Shown: positions 9,300-20,973, counted from the stretch's first letter. The stretch: 64,000 nt of DNA from Limnohabitans sp. T6-20 (GCF_003063505.1 NZ_NERW01000003.1:310001-374000), one strand, 5' to 3'. Made by a program: numbers and translations. The notes: a model not told the origin generated them from the letters alone.

Positions 9300-11330
9300 T
9301 TAAGCGAGCCAGACGAAATACGTCATCAGCACAAACACACCCAGGATCATGACCAGGGCATAGTGGTAGAGGTAGCCGGACTGGAACCAGCGCACCACGC
9401 CAGACACCATGCCCACGACTTTCCAGGAACCATTGACGAAGAAGCCGTCGATGATGGCGCGATCGCCCACCTTCCACAAACCGGTACCCAGGTCACGCGC
9501 ACCCTTGGCCAGGATGTTCTCGTTGATCCAGTCCATGAAGTATTTGTTTTCCATGACCACGATCAGTGGGCGCAAAGTGCGGGCAAAGAACGCAGGCACT
9601 TTGGGGTTGATCAGGTACATGTACCAGGCGGTCACCACACCGGCCAGCGCCAGCCAGAACGGTGCGGTCGTCAGGGCATGCTTGGCCATGGCAACGGGAC
9701 CGTGGAAGGCTTCTGCCATTTCAACCATGACCGGGTGCTTGTCGGCATTCACAAAGATCACGTCTTTGAAGAAATCACCGTAAAGCATGGGTTCGATCGT
9801 CATGTAACCAATCAGTACTGATGGAATGGCCAGCAGGACCAAGGGCACGGTCACCACCCAAGGCGATTCATGGGGTTCGTGGTGCTCGTCGTGGCCGTGT
9901 CCGTGGTCGTCATGACCGTGGTGGGCATCGGGGTTCTGGTCGTAACGCTCTTTGCCGTGGAAAACCAGGAAATACATGCGAAACGAATAGAAAGCGGTCA
10001 CAAAGACACCGGCCAGCACCGCGAAGTTGGCAAAGCCAGCGGCAGCCAAATGGCTTTCGTGCACAGCTTCGATGATGCTGTCCTTCGAGTAAAAACCCGA
10101 GAAGAACGGCGTACCGATCAAAGCCAGCGAACCCAGCAACGAGGTGATCCAGGTGATAGGCATGTACTTGCGCACGCCGCCCATCCAGCGGATGTCCTGG
10201 TTGTGGTGCATGCCCATGATGACGGAGCCGGCACCCAAGAACAGCAAGGCCTTGAAGAAGGCGTGCGTCATGAGGTGGAACACCGCGACCGAGTAGGCCG
10301 ATGCGCCCAGCGCCACGGTCATGTAACCGAGCTGCGACAAAGTCGAATAAGCCACCACGCGCTTGATGTCGTTCTGGATGATGCCCAGAAAGCCCATGAA
10401 CAAGGCCGTGATCGAGCCGATCACCATGATGAAGTTCAAGGCTGCGTCGGACAACTCGAACAATGGCGACATGCGAGCGACCATGAAGATACCGGCCGTC
10501 ACCATGGTGGCAGCGTGGATCAGCGCAGAAATAGGCGTTGGGCCTTCCATCGAGTCAGGCAGCCACACGTGCAGCGGGAACTGAGCCGACTTACCCATGG
10601 CACCGATGAACAGGCAAATGCAGATCACGGTGATCAACATGCCGTCAAGGCCAAACACATACCAAGGGAAGTTGATCGCCGCCAGCTCATTGGCCTTGGC
10701 AAACAGCTCGGTGTAGTTGAGCGTGCCGGTATAAGCCACGATCAGGCCAATGCCCAGGATGAAACCGAAGTCACCGACACGGTTGACCAAAAAGGCCTTC
10801 ATGTTGGCAAAGATCGCTGTGGGTTTGTTGTACCAAAAGCCGATCAGCAAATAGGACACCAGGCCCACCGCTTCCCAGCCAAAGAACAGCTGCAACAGGT
10901 TGTTGCTCATGACAAGCATCAACATGGAGAAAGTGAACAACGAGATGTAGGCGAAGAAACGGTTGTAGCCTTCGTCTTCTTCCATGTAGCCAATGGTGTA
11001 GATGTGCACCATGAGCGACACAAAGGTCACCACACACATCATCATGGCGGTGATGCCATCGACCAAAAAGCCGACTTCCATCTTGAGGCCACCGACCACC
11101 ATCCAAGTGTAGAGGGTTTCGTTGAAGCGGGCACCGTCGATGACGCTCTTGAGCGTCATGGCCGACAGGATGAAGGCCACCAGCACACCCAGAATGGTCA
11201 GGGTATGCGACAGGCGGCGGCCAATCCAGTTGCCACCGAATTGGGTGCCCAAGACACCGGCCAGCACCGAGCCCACCAGGGGCGCGAGTGGCACAGCCAG
11301 CAGCGTGCTTGCGTTGAGGGTTTGACTCAT
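9300..11330 (-). CDS. nuoL: NADH-quinone oxidoreductase subunit L
   Basis: A 676-residue ND5 homologue, the distal proton-pumping subunit with the long lateral helix along NuoM and NuoN. Diagnostic blocks are FGWEAVGLVSYLLIGFW, WLPDSMEGPTPISALIHAATMV and DIKRVVAYSTLSQLGYM. In the C-terminal third, a cytoplasmic or periplasmic loop carries an unusual His/Asp-rich stretch (around 9885-9945: HHGHDDHGHGHDEHHEPH), which could bind metal or simply be a variable loop. Seven bp separate it from nuoK. Confidence 0.97.
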   Translation of the reverse strand: MSQTLNASTLLAVPLAPLVGSVLAGVLGTQFGGNWIGRRLSHTLTILGVLVAFILSAMTLKSVIDGARFNETLYTWMVVGGLKMEVGFLVDGITAMMMCVVTFVSLMVHIYTIGYMEEDEGYNRFFAYISLFTFSMLMLVMSNNLLQLFFGWEAVGLVSYLLIGFWYNKPTAIFANMKAFLVNRVGDFGFILGIGLIVAYTGTLNYTELFAKANELAAINFPWYVFGLDGMLITVICICLFIGAMGKSAQFPLHVWLPDSMEGPTPISALIHAATMVTAGIFMVARMSPLFELSDAALNFIMVIGSITALFMGFLGIIQNDIKRVVAYSTLSQLGYMTVALGASAYSVAVFHLMTHAFFKALLFLGAGSVIMGMHHNQDIRWMGGVRKYMPITWITSLLGSLALIGTPFFSGFYSKDSIIEAVHESHLAAAGFANFAVLAGVFVTAFYSFRMYFLVFHGKERYDQNPDAHHGHDDHGHGHDEHHEPHESPWVVTVPLVLLAIPSVLIGYMTIEPMLYGDFFKDVIFVNADKHPVMVEMAEAFHGPVAMAKHALTTAPFWLALAGVVTAWYMYLINPKVPAFFARTLRPLIVVMENKYFMDWINENILAKGARDLGTGLWKVGDRAIIDGFFVNGSWKVVGMVSGVVRWFQSGYLYHYALVMILGVFVLMTYFVWLA

Positions 11331-11337
11331 ATTCTTA

Positions 11338-11649
11338 TTAACCCTTGAGCGAATTGAGTTCGTCCACGTTAATGCTGTTCTTGTTACGGAACAACAGCAC
11401 GAGGATGGCCAGACCGATGGCCGATTCAGCAGCCGCCACCGTCAAGATGAAGAACACGAACACTTGGCCGTGCATGTCACCTAGGTAGTGAGAGAACGCC
11501 ACGAAGTTCATGTTCACGGCCAGCAACATCAGTTCGATGGCCATGAGCAAAACGATCAGGTTTTTGCGGTTCAGGAAGATGCCGATCACGGCCAATGCGA
11601 AGAGCATTGCGCCGAGCGACAGAAAGTGTCCCAAGGTCAGTGTCATCAT
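11338..11649 (-). CDS. nuoK: NADH-quinone oxidoreductase subunit K
   Basis: A 103-residue, three-helix membrane subunit (ND4L homologue). The two conserved membrane glutamates are visible in [16 protein letters not shown] and [15 protein letters not shown]. The first two codons are both ATG; starting at the second gives the usual MTLTLGHF N-terminus. The start overlaps the nuoJ stop (11646-11648), consistent with coupled translation. Confidence 0.97.
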   Translation of the reverse strand: MMTLTLGHFLSLGAMLFALAVIGIFLNRKNLIVLLMAIELMLLAVNMNFVAFSHYLGDMHGQVFVFFILTVAAAESAIGLAILVLLFRNKNSINVDELNSLKG

Positions 11650-12296
11650 TTGCTTTGCTCCGCAGGTGCTGCATCGGTTTGGGCAACCCGTGCAGGGGCC
11701 GCCTGGGTCACATCCATCTTGACCAGCTGCATGCGGTCTGCTGCACGCACTTTGACCTGGATGGAGGGATCGATCGCCTTGCTGTCCTTGCGCTCACGCA
11801 AAGTCAGGGCAATCGCCGCGATCATGGCCACCAACAAGATGGAAGCAGCGATCTGAATCGGCATCAGGTATTCGGTGTACAGCAAGATACCCAAAGCCTT
11901 GCCGTTGTCCACAGGCAAAGCGCCAGCCACCATCGCAGGGGCCGAAGACAAACGGAAGCCTGACAACAGCACAGCGGCCATTTCAAGGGCCACGATGGTG
12001 CCCAAGGTCGCCGCCAAAGGGAAGTTTTTCCAGAAGCCCTTGCGCATCGTGTCGATGTTGATGTCCAGCATCATCACCACGAAGAGGAACAGCACCATCA
12101 CCGCCCCCAAGTACACGAGCACCAACACAATGGCCAAAAATTCGGCATTGAGCAGCAGCCAGACGGCCGAGGCTTGCGAAAAGGTGAGCATGAGGTAAAG
12201 CACCGCGTGCACAGGGTTGCGCGCAGTGACCACCCGGAAGGCTGCAAACAGCAGCACCACCGAGAAGAGGTAGAAGAAACCGGTCTTGACGTCCAT
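11646..12296 (-). CDS. nuoJ: NADH-quinone oxidoreductase subunit J
   Basis: A 216-residue ND6 homologue with five hydrophobic segments. [15 protein letters not shown] and [24 protein letters not shown] carry the conserved helix-3 region with its pi-bulge that links quinone chemistry to pumping. The C-terminal ~45 residues are an Ala/Thr-rich hydrophilic tail, as in other Burkholderiales. It follows nuoI by 37 bp. Confidence 0.96.
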   Translation of the reverse strand: MDVKTGFFYLFSVVLLFAAFRVVTARNPVHAVLYLMLTFSQASAVWLLLNAEFLAIVLVLVYLGAVMVLFLFVVMMLDINIDTMRKGFWKNFPLAATLGTIVALEMAAVLLSGFRLSSAPAMVAGALPVDNGKALGILLYTEYLMPIQIAASILLVAMIAAIALTLRERKDSKAIDPSIQVKVRAADRMQLVKMDVTQAAPARVAQTDAAPAEQSK

Positions 12297-12333
12297 AGGT
12301 CTGTCTTTTTAAATGTTCAGGACTTGGCGGCGT

Positions 12334-12843
12334 TCAACGGTAAGGAGCATCGGCAGCCTTGTTGGCTGCGATCTCTTTTTCGTAACGGTCGCCCACGGCC
12401 AGCAACATGTCCTTGGTGAAGTACAAGTCACCGCGTTTTTCACCGTGGTATTCAAAAATATGCGTCTCGACGATCGAGTCCACCGGGCAGCTTTCTTCGC
12501 AGAAGCCGCAGAAGATGCACTTGGTCAGGTCGATGTCGTAGCGGGTCGTGCGGCGTGAGCCGTCTTCGCGCTGACCGGCCTCGATGGTGATGGCCATCGC
12601 AGGGCAGACGGCTTCGCACAGTTTGCAGGCGATGCAACGCTCTTCACCGTTGTCGTAACGGCGCAGGGCATGCAGGCCACGAAAACGTGGCGACAGCGGT
12701 GTTTTTTCTTCCGGGAATTGCACCGTCACCTTGCGGGCGAAAGCATAGCGTCCGGTCAGGGCCATGCCCTTGAGCAACTCCACGAGCATGAAGCTCTTGA
12801 AGAAGTCCTTGATCGAGAAGGAGGAAGCAGTCATTGTTGTCAT
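12334..12843 (-). CDS. nuoI: NADH-quinone oxidoreductase subunit I (two 4Fe-4S clusters)
   Basis: A 169-residue peripheral-arm subunit. Two ferredoxin-type motifs, [12 protein letters not shown] and [15 protein letters not shown], bind clusters N6a and N6b on the electron path to quinone. The start is uncertain: ATG at 12843 (13 bp after the nuoH stop) or ATG at 12834. Neither has a clear Shine-Dalgarno sequence. A longer in-frame extension to 12987 would overlap nuoH and is not used. Confidence 0.95.
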   Translation of the reverse strand: MTTMTASSFSIKDFFKSFMLVELLKGMALTGRYAFARKVTVQFPEEKTPLSPRFRGLHALRRYDNGEERCIACKLCEAVCPAMAITIEAGQREDGSRRTTRYDIDLTKCIFCGFCEESCPVDSIVETHIFEYHGEKRGDLYFTKDMLLAVGDRYEKEIAANKAADAPYR

Positions 12844-12856
12844 GGTCGTGAGCCGC

Positions 12857-13939
12857 TTATTTCCAGATGTTCCAGGGTGAGAACAACCAAGCGCCCACCA
12901 CCAGCAGCCACACCAGGGTGACCGGAATGAAAATCTTCCAGCCCAGACGCATGATCTGGTCGTAACGGAAGCGCGGGAAAGTGGCACGGATCCAGATGAA
13001 CATGGACACGACCAGGAAAGTTTTCAGGCCCAACCAGATCCAGCCAGGAACCATGTTGAACAAAGTGCTGTCGATTGGAGACAACCAACCGCCCAGGAAC
13101 ATGATCACGGCCAGAATGGATACGAGCCACATGCTGGCGTATTCGGCCAGGAAGAAGATCGCGAAGCCCATGCCCGAATACTCGACCATGTGACCTGCCA
13201 CGATCTCGGCTTCACCTTCGACCACGTCAAACGGGTGACGGTTGGTCTCGGCCACGCCAGAGATCAGGTAGACGATGAAGATAGGCAACAGTGGCAGCCA
13301 GTTCCAGGACAGGAAACCCAAACCCATGTGGGCCATTTGACCCTTGCCTTGTGACAAAACAATTTCGGTCAAGTTCATGCTGCCCGAAACCATCAAGACC
13401 ACCAAGAAGCAAAAGCCCATGGCGATTTCGTAGCTCACCATCTGTGCCGATGCACGCAGCGCGCCCAAGAAGGCATATTTGGAGTTCGATGCCCAACCGG
13501 CAATGATCACGCCGTAGACCTCGATCGAGGTGATGGCCATCACCAGCATCAAACCGGCGTTGATGTTGGTCAGCGCCACTTCAGGGCCAAAGGGAATCGC
13601 CACCCAGGCGGCCAGTGCCGGCATGATGGCCATGATCGGGCCCAGACGGAACAGGCCCATGCTGGCGGCTGTCGGGTTGATCAATTCCTTTGTGAGCAGC
13701 TTGAGTGCGTCGGCAATCGGCTGCAACAAACCCATGGGGCCCACACGGTTGGGACCGTGGCGCACTTGCATGAAGCCCAGCAGCTTGCGCTCCCAGAGCG
13801 TCAGGTAAGCCACAGCACCCATCAGCGGAGCCAAAACGGCAACGATCTTCAGGAGTATCCACAACACGGGCCACACCATCGTGGCCCACCATGTGGCGGC
13901 CACCAGGTTCAGGCCACCGTTGTACAGAGCGTCAATCAT
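12857..13939 (-). CDS. nuoH: NADH-quinone oxidoreductase subunit H
   Basis: A 360-residue ND1 homologue forming part of the quinone-binding chamber at the membrane/peripheral-arm junction. Recognisable blocks are [35 protein letters not shown] and [16 protein letters not shown], with the conserved glutamates of the E-channel. Its ATG overlaps the nuoG stop (ATGA). Confidence 0.97.
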   Translation of the reverse strand: MIDALYNGGLNLVAATWWATMVWPVLWILLKIVAVLAPLMGAVAYLTLWERKLLGFMQVRHGPNRVGPMGLLQPIADALKLLTKELINPTAASMGLFRLGPIMAIMPALAAWVAIPFGPEVALTNINAGLMLVMAITSIEVYGVIIAGWASNSKYAFLGALRASAQMVSYEIAMGFCFLVVLMVSGSMNLTEIVLSQGKGQMAHMGLGFLSWNWLPLLPIFIVYLISGVAETNRHPFDVVEGEAEIVAGHMVEYSGMGFAIFFLAEYASMWLVSILAVIMFLGGWLSPIDSTLFNMVPGWIWLGLKTFLVVSMFIWIRATFPRFRYDQIMRLGWKIFIPVTLVWLLVVGAWLFSPWNIWK

Positions 13940-16044
13940 GCTGCCACCTCCTGGCGTGCGTCTGCGGTCAACTGCAAAGACGGCGCACGGCGAACGATAC
14001 CGTCCAGCTGGTAAATCGAAGCCACCACCGGTGCAGTCGCAGTGCCCGACATGCTGATCGCGGCGCGCGTGGCATTCGATGCGGCCAATGGCTTGGCTGT
14101 GGCACGGGCCAGCACGTCTTGCGATGTTTCAAAAGCCACGCCCGGGATGTCGAGCAAATTGGCCAACACGCGCAACACCTTCCACGCAGGACGGGTTTCA
14201 GCCAAAGGCTTGACCACGGCATGGAAACTTTGCAAGCGGCCTTCGGCGTTGACGAAGCTGCCCGAAGTTTCGGTGAACGGCGCAATGGGCAGCAACACAT
14301 CGCTGAAAGCCATGTTGGCTTTGAACGGGCTGAGCGTCACGACCATTTCGGCCTGCCCCAGAGTTTGGGCAGCGGCAGCACCTGCGGCGCTGTCGAACTC
14401 AGGCTCGGTATTCAGCAGCACAGCGGCTTTGAGGCCGCCCGCCAGCATTTGACCTGCGTGCTTGCCGCCGGTTTGTGGCTGAGCACCCACCCACTGAGCA
14501 CCCACGGTGTTGGCCGCTTCGGTCAGGTAACCGATGGTGGCACCGGTTTGCTCGGCAATCCAGTTGGCCAAGGCCAGCAGGCTCGATGCGTTGGCGTGGT
14601 GCGCTGCGGCATTGCCCAGCAACACGGCCTTGCGCTCACCGCCCAACAAAGACTTGGCGATGGCTTGGGCTTGCGCGGTGGCGTTGCCAGCAGCAGGGGC
14701 TGCAACGCCCTTCTCTGCTGCAATGGCTGCAGCCACATCTGACAAGGCTTGCGCCCAGCCCGAAGCATCGGACAGCACGGCTTGTGCCACAGGCATGGCC
14801 CAAGCATCGGCATGGCTGAATGCAGCTTGCGAGGTGATGACGTTCAGCTGAGCGCCATGGCGCACAGCGTGACGCACGCGCAAAGCAAACAAAGGATGGT
14901 CCTTGCGCAGGTTGGAACCCACAACCAGGACGCGCTGCAATGTAGACAACGATGCAATCGATGTGCCCAAAGTGCGCACGCCTTCGGCAGCGCCGAACTC
15001 GGCGTTGCGCAGTCGGTGGTCGATGTTGTCAGAGCCAAGACCACGCATCAATGCGCCAGCCAGGTACAACTCTTCCACAGTGCTGTGCGGGCTGACCAAT
15101 GCGCCAATGCTGTTGGCACCGTGGTCACGCTGGATGTTGCGCAGGCCGTTGGCAATATATTCGAGGGCGGTCTGCCAATCGACTTCTTTCCATTCGCCGC
15201 CCTGCTTGAGCATGGGTTGGGTCAGGCGGTCTGTGCCGTTCAAAGCTTCGTACGAAAAACGGTCGCGGTCGGCGATCCAGCACTCGTTGACTTCTTCGTT
15301 TTCGAGGGGCACGACGCGCTGGACTTGGTTGTTCTTGACTTGAACAATCAGATTGGCACCCGACGAATCGTGCGCAGCCACAGACTTGCGGCGCGACAAC
15401 TCCCATGTGCGGGCGTGGTAACGGAAAGGCTTGCTGGTCAAGGCACCCACGGGGCAGATGTCGATCATGTTGCCCGACAGTTCGGAATCGATGGTCTGAC
15501 CCAGGAAGGTTTCGATCTCGGCGTGCTCACCGCGGTGGGACATGCCCAACTCCATGGCACCCGAGACTTCTTGTCCAAAGCGCACGCAGCGTGTGCAGTG
15601 GATGCAGCGGCTCATTTCTTCCATGGAGATCAGCGGACCGACTTCCTTATGGAAAACGACGCGCTTTTCTTCTTCGTAGCGCGATTGTGTGCCGCCGTAA
15701 CCCACAGCCAAATCTTGCAACTGGCATTCACCGCCTTGGTCGCAGATGGGGCAATCGAGCGGGTGGTTGATCAGCAAAAACTCCATGACCGACTTCTGGG
15801 CCGCAATCGCCTTGTCGCTCTTGGTGCGCACGATCATGCCTTGCGTCACGGGCGTGGCGCAGGCGGGCATGGGCTTAGGGGCTTTTTCAACCTCGACCAG
15901 GCACATGCGGCAGTTGGCCGCGATGGAGAGTTTCTTGTGGTAACAGAAATGAGGGATGTAGGTGCCAGCTTTCTCGGCGGCATGCATCACCATGCTGCCT
16001 TCGGCAACTTCCACTTTCTGACCGTCGAGTTCTATTTCAACCAT
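13936..16044 (-). CDS. nuoG: NADH-quinone oxidoreductase subunit G
   Basis: The 702-residue largest peripheral subunit. The N-terminal 2Fe-2S ferredoxin domain includes CHYHKK-like and CRMCLVE segments. A His/Cys cluster ([14 protein letters not shown]) and a 4Fe-4S region ([22 protein letters not shown]) follow, then a molybdopterin-oxidoreductase-like domain that has lost the cofactor. The C-terminal half (from about residue 420) is rich in alanine and diverged, as usual in betaproteobacteria. It overlaps nuoF by 8 bp. Confidence 0.96.
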   Translation of the reverse strand: MVEIELDGQKVEVAEGSMVMHAAEKAGTYIPHFCYHKKLSIAANCRMCLVEVEKAPKPMPACATPVTQGMIVRTKSDKAIAAQKSVMEFLLINHPLDCPICDQGGECQLQDLAVGYGGTQSRYEEEKRVVFHKEVGPLISMEEMSRCIHCTRCVRFGQEVSGAMELGMSHRGEHAEIETFLGQTIDSELSGNMIDICPVGALTSKPFRYHARTWELSRRKSVAAHDSSGANLIVQVKNNQVQRVVPLENEEVNECWIADRDRFSYEALNGTDRLTQPMLKQGGEWKEVDWQTALEYIANGLRNIQRDHGANSIGALVSPHSTVEELYLAGALMRGLGSDNIDHRLRNAEFGAAEGVRTLGTSIASLSTLQRVLVVGSNLRKDHPLFALRVRHAVRHGAQLNVITSQAAFSHADAWAMPVAQAVLSDASGWAQALSDVAAAIAAEKGVAAPAAGNATAQAQAIAKSLLGGERKAVLLGNAAAHHANASSLLALANWIAEQTGATIGYLTEAANTVGAQWVGAQPQTGGKHAGQMLAGGLKAAVLLNTEPEFDSAAGAAAAQTLGQAEMVVTLSPFKANMAFSDVLLPIAPFTETSGSFVNAEGRLQSFHAVVKPLAETRPAWKVLRVLANLLDIPGVAFETSQDVLARATAKPLAASNATRAAISMSGTATAPVVASIYQLDGIVRRAPSLQLTADARQEVAA

Positions 16045-17437
16045 GGGTCTTCACCGTTGACACATCGGCACCGACCATGCAGGTCTTGTGTTCGATGTGG
16101 TGTACAAATTCGTGACGGAAATGCTTGAGCATGCCGCGCACCGGCATGGCCGCTGCGTCGCCCAAGGCGCAAATCGTGCGGCCCATGATGTTGCCGGCCA
16201 CACTGTCGAGCATGTCGATGTCGCTGGCACGGCCCTGGCCGTTTTCAATGCGGTCTACCATGCGCCACAGCCAGCCCGTGCCTTCACGGCAAGGCGTGCA
16301 CTGACCGCAGGATTCGTGCGAGTAGAAATAAGACAGTCGGGCCAAGGCCTTGACCATGCAACGGGTCTCGTCCATGACGATCACCGCGCCTGAACCCAAC
16401 ATCGAACCGCCTTCTTTGGCGATGCTGTCGTAGTCCATGGTCAGCGTCATCATCAGGTCGGCGGGCACCACGGGCGAAGACGAGCCGCCTGGGATCACAG
16501 CCTTGAGCTTGCGGCCACCGCGCACGCCACCGGCGAGTTCGAGCAGCTTGGCAAAGGGCGTGCCCATCGGCACTTCGTAGTTGCCGGGACGCTCCACGTC
16601 GCCACTGACCGAGAAGATCTTGGTGCCGCCGTTGTTGGGCTTGCCGCATTCGAGGTAAGCCTGACCACCGTTGCGGATGATCCAAGGCACTGCCGCGAAA
16701 GTCTCGGTGTTGTTGATGGTGGTGGGCTTGCCGTACAGGCCAAAACTGGCAGGGAACGGCGGCTTGAAACGTGGCTGGCCTTTTTTGCCTTCCAGCGATT
16801 CGAGCAAAGCGGTTTCCTCGCCGCAGATGTAAGCACCAAAACCATGCGATGCGTGCAGCTGGAAGCTGAACGTGCTGCCCAAGATGTTGTTGCCCAAATA
16901 GCCTGCTGCACGGGCTTCTTCGAGGGCCGCTTCAAAGCGCTCGTAGGTGTGGAAAATCTCGCCGTGGATGTAGTTGTAGCCCACGCTGATGCCCATGGCA
17001 TAAGCGGCGATGATCATGCCTTCGATCACCGTGTGGGGGTTGTACTCCATGATGTCACGGTCTTTGCATGTGCCCGGCTCGCCTTCGTCCGAGTTGCACA
17101 CCAGGTACTTTTGCCCAGGGAACTGGCGGGGCATGAAGCTCCACTTGAGGCCCGTGGGGAAGCCCGCACCGCCGCGTCCACGCAGACCGGATTCCTTCAC
17201 GGTGGCAATCACCTGGTCTTGCGTCATGCCAGCGATGCCGGTTTCGGCGTTCGGTGGTGTGCCGTCTTTGCCCAGGATCTTGCGCAAGGCCGCATAGCCG
17301 CCACGCGCTTCGTAGTCTTTGATGCCCCAGTTCGTGCCATTCAGACCCGCATAGATTTGCGGGTTGATGTGGCGGTCGTGGAAGCAGGTTTCCACGCCCG
17401 TGGCCTGGAATTGGCTCAGGATTTGTTCGACTTTCAT
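16037..17437 (-). CDS. nuoF: NADH-quinone oxidoreductase subunit F (FMN, NADH-binding)
   Basis: A 466-residue subunit that oxidises NADH. The glycine-rich [16 protein letters not shown] binds FMN and NADH, and [15 protein letters not shown] plus a later cysteine ligate cluster N3. The ATG at 17437 (MKVEQIL...) overlaps the nuoE stop (ATGA). A longer in-frame frame running back to 17683 lies wholly inside nuoE and is not coding. Confidence 0.97.
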   Translation of the reverse strand: MKVEQILSQFQATGVETCFHDRHINPQIYAGLNGTNWGIKDYEARGGYAALRKILGKDGTPPNAETGIAGMTQDQVIATVKESGLRGRGGAGFPTGLKWSFMPRQFPGQKYLVCNSDEGEPGTCKDRDIMEYNPHTVIEGMIIAAYAMGISVGYNYIHGEIFHTYERFEAALEEARAAGYLGNNILGSTFSFQLHASHGFGAYICGEETALLESLEGKKGQPRFKPPFPASFGLYGKPTTINNTETFAAVPWIIRNGGQAYLECGKPNNGGTKIFSVSGDVERPGNYEVPMGTPFAKLLELAGGVRGGRKLKAVIPGGSSSPVVPADLMMTLTMDYDSIAKEGGSMLGSGAVIVMDETRCMVKALARLSYFYSHESCGQCTPCREGTGWLWRMVDRIENGQGRASDIDMLDSVAGNIMGRTICALGDAAAMPVRGMLKHFRHEFVHHIEHKTCMVGADVSTVKTHG

Positions 17438-17925
17438 CAGGCGGCCTCGGCTTTCTTCAGGCTGTCGACGAGTTGGTCTAATTTTTCGTGGCTCATGAAG
17501 CTGCACATGTGGCGGTCGTTGACCAGCAGCACCGGCGCGTCGGCGCAAGCGCCCTGACATTCGCTGGGCTGCAAGGTGAACAGGCCGTCGGCCGTGGTCT
17601 CGCCCACGTGAACGCCCAACTTGTGTTCCAGATGGGCCAGTGCCTGGGCACCGCCGCGCAACTGGCAAGGCAGGTTGGTGCAAACGTTCAGCTTGAACTT
17701 GCCCACCGGCTTCTGGTTGTACATGTTGTAAAAGGTGGTGACTTCGTGCACCGCCATCACAGGCATACCTAACACCTCGGCAACGACTTGCTCGCTGTCA
17801 GGGCTGACCCAGCCGAGTTCTTGTTGCACGATCGACAGACAAGCCATGACGGCCGACTGCTTTTGATCTGCAGGGAACTTGGCGACTTCGCGCGCAAAGC
17901 GCGCTTTGGTTGACTCAGAGATCAT
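17437..17925 (-). CDS. nuoE: NADH-quinone oxidoreductase subunit E
   Basis: A 162-residue thioredoxin-fold subunit with one 2Fe-2S cluster (N1a). The ligand pattern is C-x4-C in [12 protein letters not shown] and C-x3-C in [12 protein letters not shown]. It pairs with NuoF in the NADH dehydrogenase module. Four-base ATGA overlaps occur at both ends, with nuoF and nuoD, so stoichiometry is probably kept by coupled translation. Confidence 0.97.
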   Translation of the reverse strand: MISESTKARFAREVAKFPADQKQSAVMACLSIVQQELGWVSPDSEQVVAEVLGMPVMAVHEVTTFYNMYNQKPVGKFKLNVCTNLPCQLRGGAQALAHLEHKLGVHVGETTADGLFTLQPSECQGACADAPVLLVNDRHMCSFMSHEKLDQLVDSLKKAEAA

Positions 17926-19175
17926 CGGTCAATCTCTCCAAAAACGATGTCCATGGTCCCGATGATCGCGACCGCATCGGCCAGCATGTGGCCACGGGCC
18001 ATTTCATCGAGAGTGGCCAAATGGGCAAAGCCCGGGGCACGAATTTTCAGGCGGTAAGGCTTGTTGGCCCCATCGCTGACCATGTAGATGCCGAACTCAC
18101 CTTTGGGGTGTTCGACAGCGGCATAGGCCTCGCCTTCGGGGACATGGAAACCTTCGGTGAAGAGCTTGAAATGGTGGATCAAGTCTTCCATATTGGATTT
18201 CATGCCTTCACGCGAAGGCGGTGCAATCTTGTGGTTGTCGGTGATGACAGGGCCGGGGTTGGCGCGCAACCAGGCCACGCATTGCTGGATGATGCGGTTG
18301 GATTCGCGCATCTCTTGCACTCGCACCAGATAGCGGTCGTAGCTGTCACCAGTCTTGCCCACAGGCACGTCGAACTCGACTTTGTCGTAGGCGTCGTAAG
18401 GCTGCTTTTTGCGCAAATCCCAGGCGAAGCCGGAACCACGCAACATGGGGCCGGTCATGCCCAGATTCAGGGCACGCTCAGGCGGAACGACACCAATACC
18501 GACCGTGCGCTGTTTCCAGATGCGGTTGTCGGTCAGCAGGGTTTCATACTCGTCCACGCACTTGGGGAAGCGCTGCGTGAAGTCATCGATGAAATCGAGC
18601 AAAGAACCTTGGCGGTTCTTGTTGAGTTGCTCGATGGCCTTGGCATTCTTGATCTTGCTGACCTTGTACTGCGGCATGCTGTCAGGCAGGTCACGGTACA
18701 CGCCACCTGGACGGAAATACGCTGCGTGCATGCGGGCGCCAGAGACAGCCTCGTACATGTCGAACAGGTCTTCACGCTCACGGAAGGTGTAAATCAGGAT
18801 GGTCGAGCTGCCGCAATCGTTGCCGTGCGAACCGAGCCACATGAGGTGGTTCAGGATACGCGTGATTTCAGAAAACATCACACGGATGTACTGCGCGCGC
18901 ATGGGCACTTCGAGGCCCAGCATCTTTTCGATGGCCAGGCAGTAAGCATGCTCGTTGCACATCATCGACACATAGTCCAGGCGGTCCATGTAGGGCAGCG
19001 ACTGGATGTAGGTCTTGTGCTCGGCCAGTTTTTCGGTGGCGCGGTGCAACAAACCAATGTGCGGATCGGCGCGTTGCACGACCTCGCCATCAAGCTCCAG
19101 CACCAGGCGCAACACGCCGTGCGCGGCCGGGTGTTGCGGGCCAAAGTTCAGTGTGTAATTTTTGATTTCGGCCAT
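17922..19175 (-). CDS. nuoD: NADH-quinone oxidoreductase subunit D
   Basis: A 417-residue 49-kDa subunit homologue lining the quinone cavity with NuoB. Blocks include [21 protein letters not shown] near the N-terminus with the quinone-binding His, [16 protein letters not shown] and the C-terminal [14 protein letters not shown]. It is separate from nuoC, unlike the fused NuoCD of E. coli. The ATG is 1 bp from the nuoC stop. Confidence 0.97.
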   Translation of the reverse strand: MAEIKNYTLNFGPQHPAAHGVLRLVLELDGEVVQRADPHIGLLHRATEKLAEHKTYIQSLPYMDRLDYVSMMCNEHAYCLAIEKMLGLEVPMRAQYIRVMFSEITRILNHLMWLGSHGNDCGSSTILIYTFREREDLFDMYEAVSGARMHAAYFRPGGVYRDLPDSMPQYKVSKIKNAKAIEQLNKNRQGSLLDFIDDFTQRFPKCVDEYETLLTDNRIWKQRTVGIGVVPPERALNLGMTGPMLRGSGFAWDLRKKQPYDAYDKVEFDVPVGKTGDSYDRYLVRVQEMRESNRIIQQCVAWLRANPGPVITDNHKIAPPSREGMKSNMEDLIHHFKLFTEGFHVPEGEAYAAVEHPKGEFGIYMVSDGANKPYRLKIRAPGFAHLATLDEMARGHMLADAVAIIGTMDIVFGEIDR

Positions 19176-19176
19176 A

Positions 19177-19785
19177 TCAGTTCAGGCCTCCGTAGTGTTC
19201 TTCACGGATGATGCGCGGCGTGATTTCACGCGGCTCGATGCTCACGGGTTCGTACACCACACGGCGGCGCTCAGCGTCGTAACGCATTTCGACGTGACCC
19301 GACAAGGGGAAGTCTTTGCGGAACGGATGACCAATGAAACCGTAGTCGGTCAGGATGCGGCGCAGGTCGTTGTGGCCTTCAAACACGATGCCGTACAGGT
19401 CGAACGCTTCGCGCTCGTACCAGTTGGCCGAGTTCCACAGGTCGTTGACCGATTCCACCAGCGGCAGATCGTCGTCAGGGCACAGCACTTTCACGCGCAC
19501 ACGCTGGTTCAGGCTGACCGACAACAAGTGCACGGTCACGCCAAAACGTGGGCCATCGGTGCCCACTTCGCGGTAAGCGGAATAATCCACGCCCGCCAAG
19601 TCGATCAGTTGTTCAAATTTGCAGCCTGCAGCATCGCGCAGGGTCTGCATGACGCCGAGGTATTGGGCTGCTGCGACATGCACCGTCACCTCGCCCAAGG
19701 CAATGGTGATGCGGCTCACGCGATCACCCAAGGCAGCGGCCAGGGTGTCTTGCAGGTCTTCGGGGCGAATGGCGAAATCGGTCAT
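19177..19785 (-). CDS. nuoC: NADH-quinone oxidoreductase subunit C
   Basis: A 202-residue 30-kDa subunit homologue. [24 protein letters not shown] and [15 protein letters not shown] are the family signature near the C-terminus. The ATG at 19785 is preferred over an in-frame start at 19812, because the latter overlaps nuoB while 19785 has a purine-rich GGGAAAGAAG upstream. Confidence 0.95.
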   Translation of the reverse strand: MTDFAIRPEDLQDTLAAALGDRVSRITIALGEVTVHVAAAQYLGVMQTLRDAAGCKFEQLIDLAGVDYSAYREVGTDGPRFGVTVHLLSVSLNQRVRVKVLCPDDDLPLVESVNDLWNSANWYEREAFDLYGIVFEGHNDLRRILTDYGFIGHPFRKDFPLSGHVEMRYDAERRRVVYEPVSIEPREITPRIIREEHYGGLN

Positions 19786-19798
19786 CGTCTTCTTTCCC

Positions 19799-20278
19799 TC
19801 AAGCACGCGCAATGGTGTGAGTGCGGCGGATTTTTTGCTGCAACTGGATGATGCCGTAGATCAGTGCTTCGGCTGTAGGCGGGCAACCCGGCACATACAC
19901 ATCCACCGGCACGATGCGATCGCAACCGCGCACCACCGAATAGCTGTAGTGGTAGTAACCACCGCCGTTGGCGCACGAACCCATGGAAATCACCCAGCGG
20001 GGTTCCGACATCTGGTCGTAAACCTTGCGCAAAGCAGGTGCCATCTTGTTGCACAAGGTGCCTGCCACGATCATCAGGTCGGCCTGACGGGGACTGGCGC
20101 GGAAAACTTCGGCACCAAAGCGGGCCAAGTCATAACGCGCTGTCGCCGAGTGCATCATTTCGACCGCGCAGCAAGCCAGACCAAAGGTCATGGGCCACAG
20201 CGAGCCGGTTTTGGCCCAATTCACCACCGAGTCGTAACTCGTGGTGATAAAGCCTTCTTTCATCACGCCTTCAATCAT
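19799..20278 (-). CDS. nuoB: NADH-quinone oxidoreductase subunit B
   Basis: A 159-residue PSST homologue carrying the terminal 4Fe-4S cluster N2 that reduces quinone. The ligands are the adjacent cysteines in [11 protein letters not shown], then [10 protein letters not shown] and [11 protein letters not shown]. It follows nuoA by 42 bp on the same strand. Confidence 0.98.
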   Translation of the reverse strand: MIEGVMKEGFITTSYDSVVNWAKTGSLWPMTFGLACCAVEMMHSATARYDLARFGAEVFRASPRQADLMIVAGTLCNKMAPALRKVYDQMSEPRWVISMGSCANGGGYYHYSYSVVRGCDRIVPVDVYVPGCPPTAEALIYGIIQLQQKIRRTHTIARA

Positions 20279-20320
20279 CGCATCGTCCTTAGAGGCTGAA
20301 TGGAGTTGTCATTGGATTTG

Positions 20321-20680
20321 TCATTCCCAGTCCAGAGCGCCTTTTTTCCACTCGTAGACAAAGCCCACGACCAGAATGGCCAGGAAAATCAGCACGGCCA
20401 CAAAGCCAGCCAGACCTACTTCTTTGAGCGCAACCGCCCAAGGGAACAGGAAAGCGATTTCCAGATCGAACAAGATGAACAAGATGGCCACCAGGTAGTA
20501 GCGCACATCGAACTTCATGCGCGCGTCTTCGAAAGCTTCGAAGCCGCATTCATAGGGGGAATTTTTTTCCGCGTCAGGTTTGTTGGGGCCAAGGATGTAG
20601 CCCAAAACCTGGGGAATGATGCCGACAGCAATGCCGACCAAAATGAACAAGAGAATGGGAAGGTATTGTTCGAGGTTCAT
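20321..20680 (-). CDS. nuoA: NADH-quinone oxidoreductase subunit A
   Basis: A 119-residue, three-helix ND3 homologue and the first gene of the nuo operon. [23 protein letters not shown] is the ND3 loop with its conserved cysteine, and [14 protein letters not shown] is helix 2. The operon promoter should lie in 20681-20745, between this gene and tRNA-Leu, or transcription may enter from the tRNA side. The order secG–tRNA-Leu–nuo is common in betaproteobacteria. Confidence 0.97.
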   Translation of the reverse strand: MNLEQYLPILLFILVGIAVGIIPQVLGYILGPNKPDAEKNSPYECGFEAFEDARMKFDVRYYLVAILFILFDLEIAFLFPWAVALKEVGLAGFVAVLIFLAILVVGFVYEWKKGALDWE

Positions 20681-20709
20681 CTTGAGACTGACGGTATCAC
20701 CGAATGAAT

Positions 20710-20742
20710 AGCCCAGGCCTTACAGCCTGGGCTTTTCTGTTT
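20710..20742 (+). terminator. Hairpin between nuoA and tRNA-Leu, terminator-like on the plus strand
   Basis: A perfect 9-bp stem AGCCCAGGC / GCCTGGGCT with a 6-nt loop is followed on the plus strand by TTTCTGTTTG. On the minus strand, the direction of the neighbours, it has no T-run. It may act as a 3' processing or attenuation structure after tRNA-Leu, or stop antisense transcription. Confidence 0.5.
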
Positions 20743-20745
20743 GTC

Positions 20746-20830
20746 TGGTGCCGTCGGCGAGACTCGAACTCGCACAGCTTTCGCCACTACCCCCTCAAGA
20801 TAGCGTGTCTACCAATTTCACCACGACGGC
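20746..20830 (-). tRNA. tRNA-Leu (anticodon GAG)
   Basis: The minus strand folds as a class II tRNA. The acceptor is GCCGTCG / CGACGGC with encoded CCA; the D-arm region is GGTGAAATTGGTAGACAC. The anticodon arm CTATC-TTGAGGG-GGTAG has anticodon GAG; a long variable arm GTGGCGAAAGCTGT and the T-arm GCGAGTTCGAGTCTCGC follow. It resembles E. coli leuU, which is also linked to secG. Confidence 0.96.
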
Positions 20831-20973
20831 AGGATACTTTTGCCTAGGTTGCATGAGGCGCATCAAGTGATGCATTTTGCTCTCCGGACAATCCCGTAGT
20901 TTACTCCGAAAAACCTGCCATTTCCTTTCAGAAAACGGGAAATTTGTGCAGAGCAGCAAAGCTGAATGTCAGC

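Noticed and set aside
7826-11348. Long plus-strand frames (about 480 and 492 residues) opposite nuoM and nuoL
   Set aside because: Antisense shadows of high-GC membrane genes; His/Gln/Asp-rich, no recognisable family.
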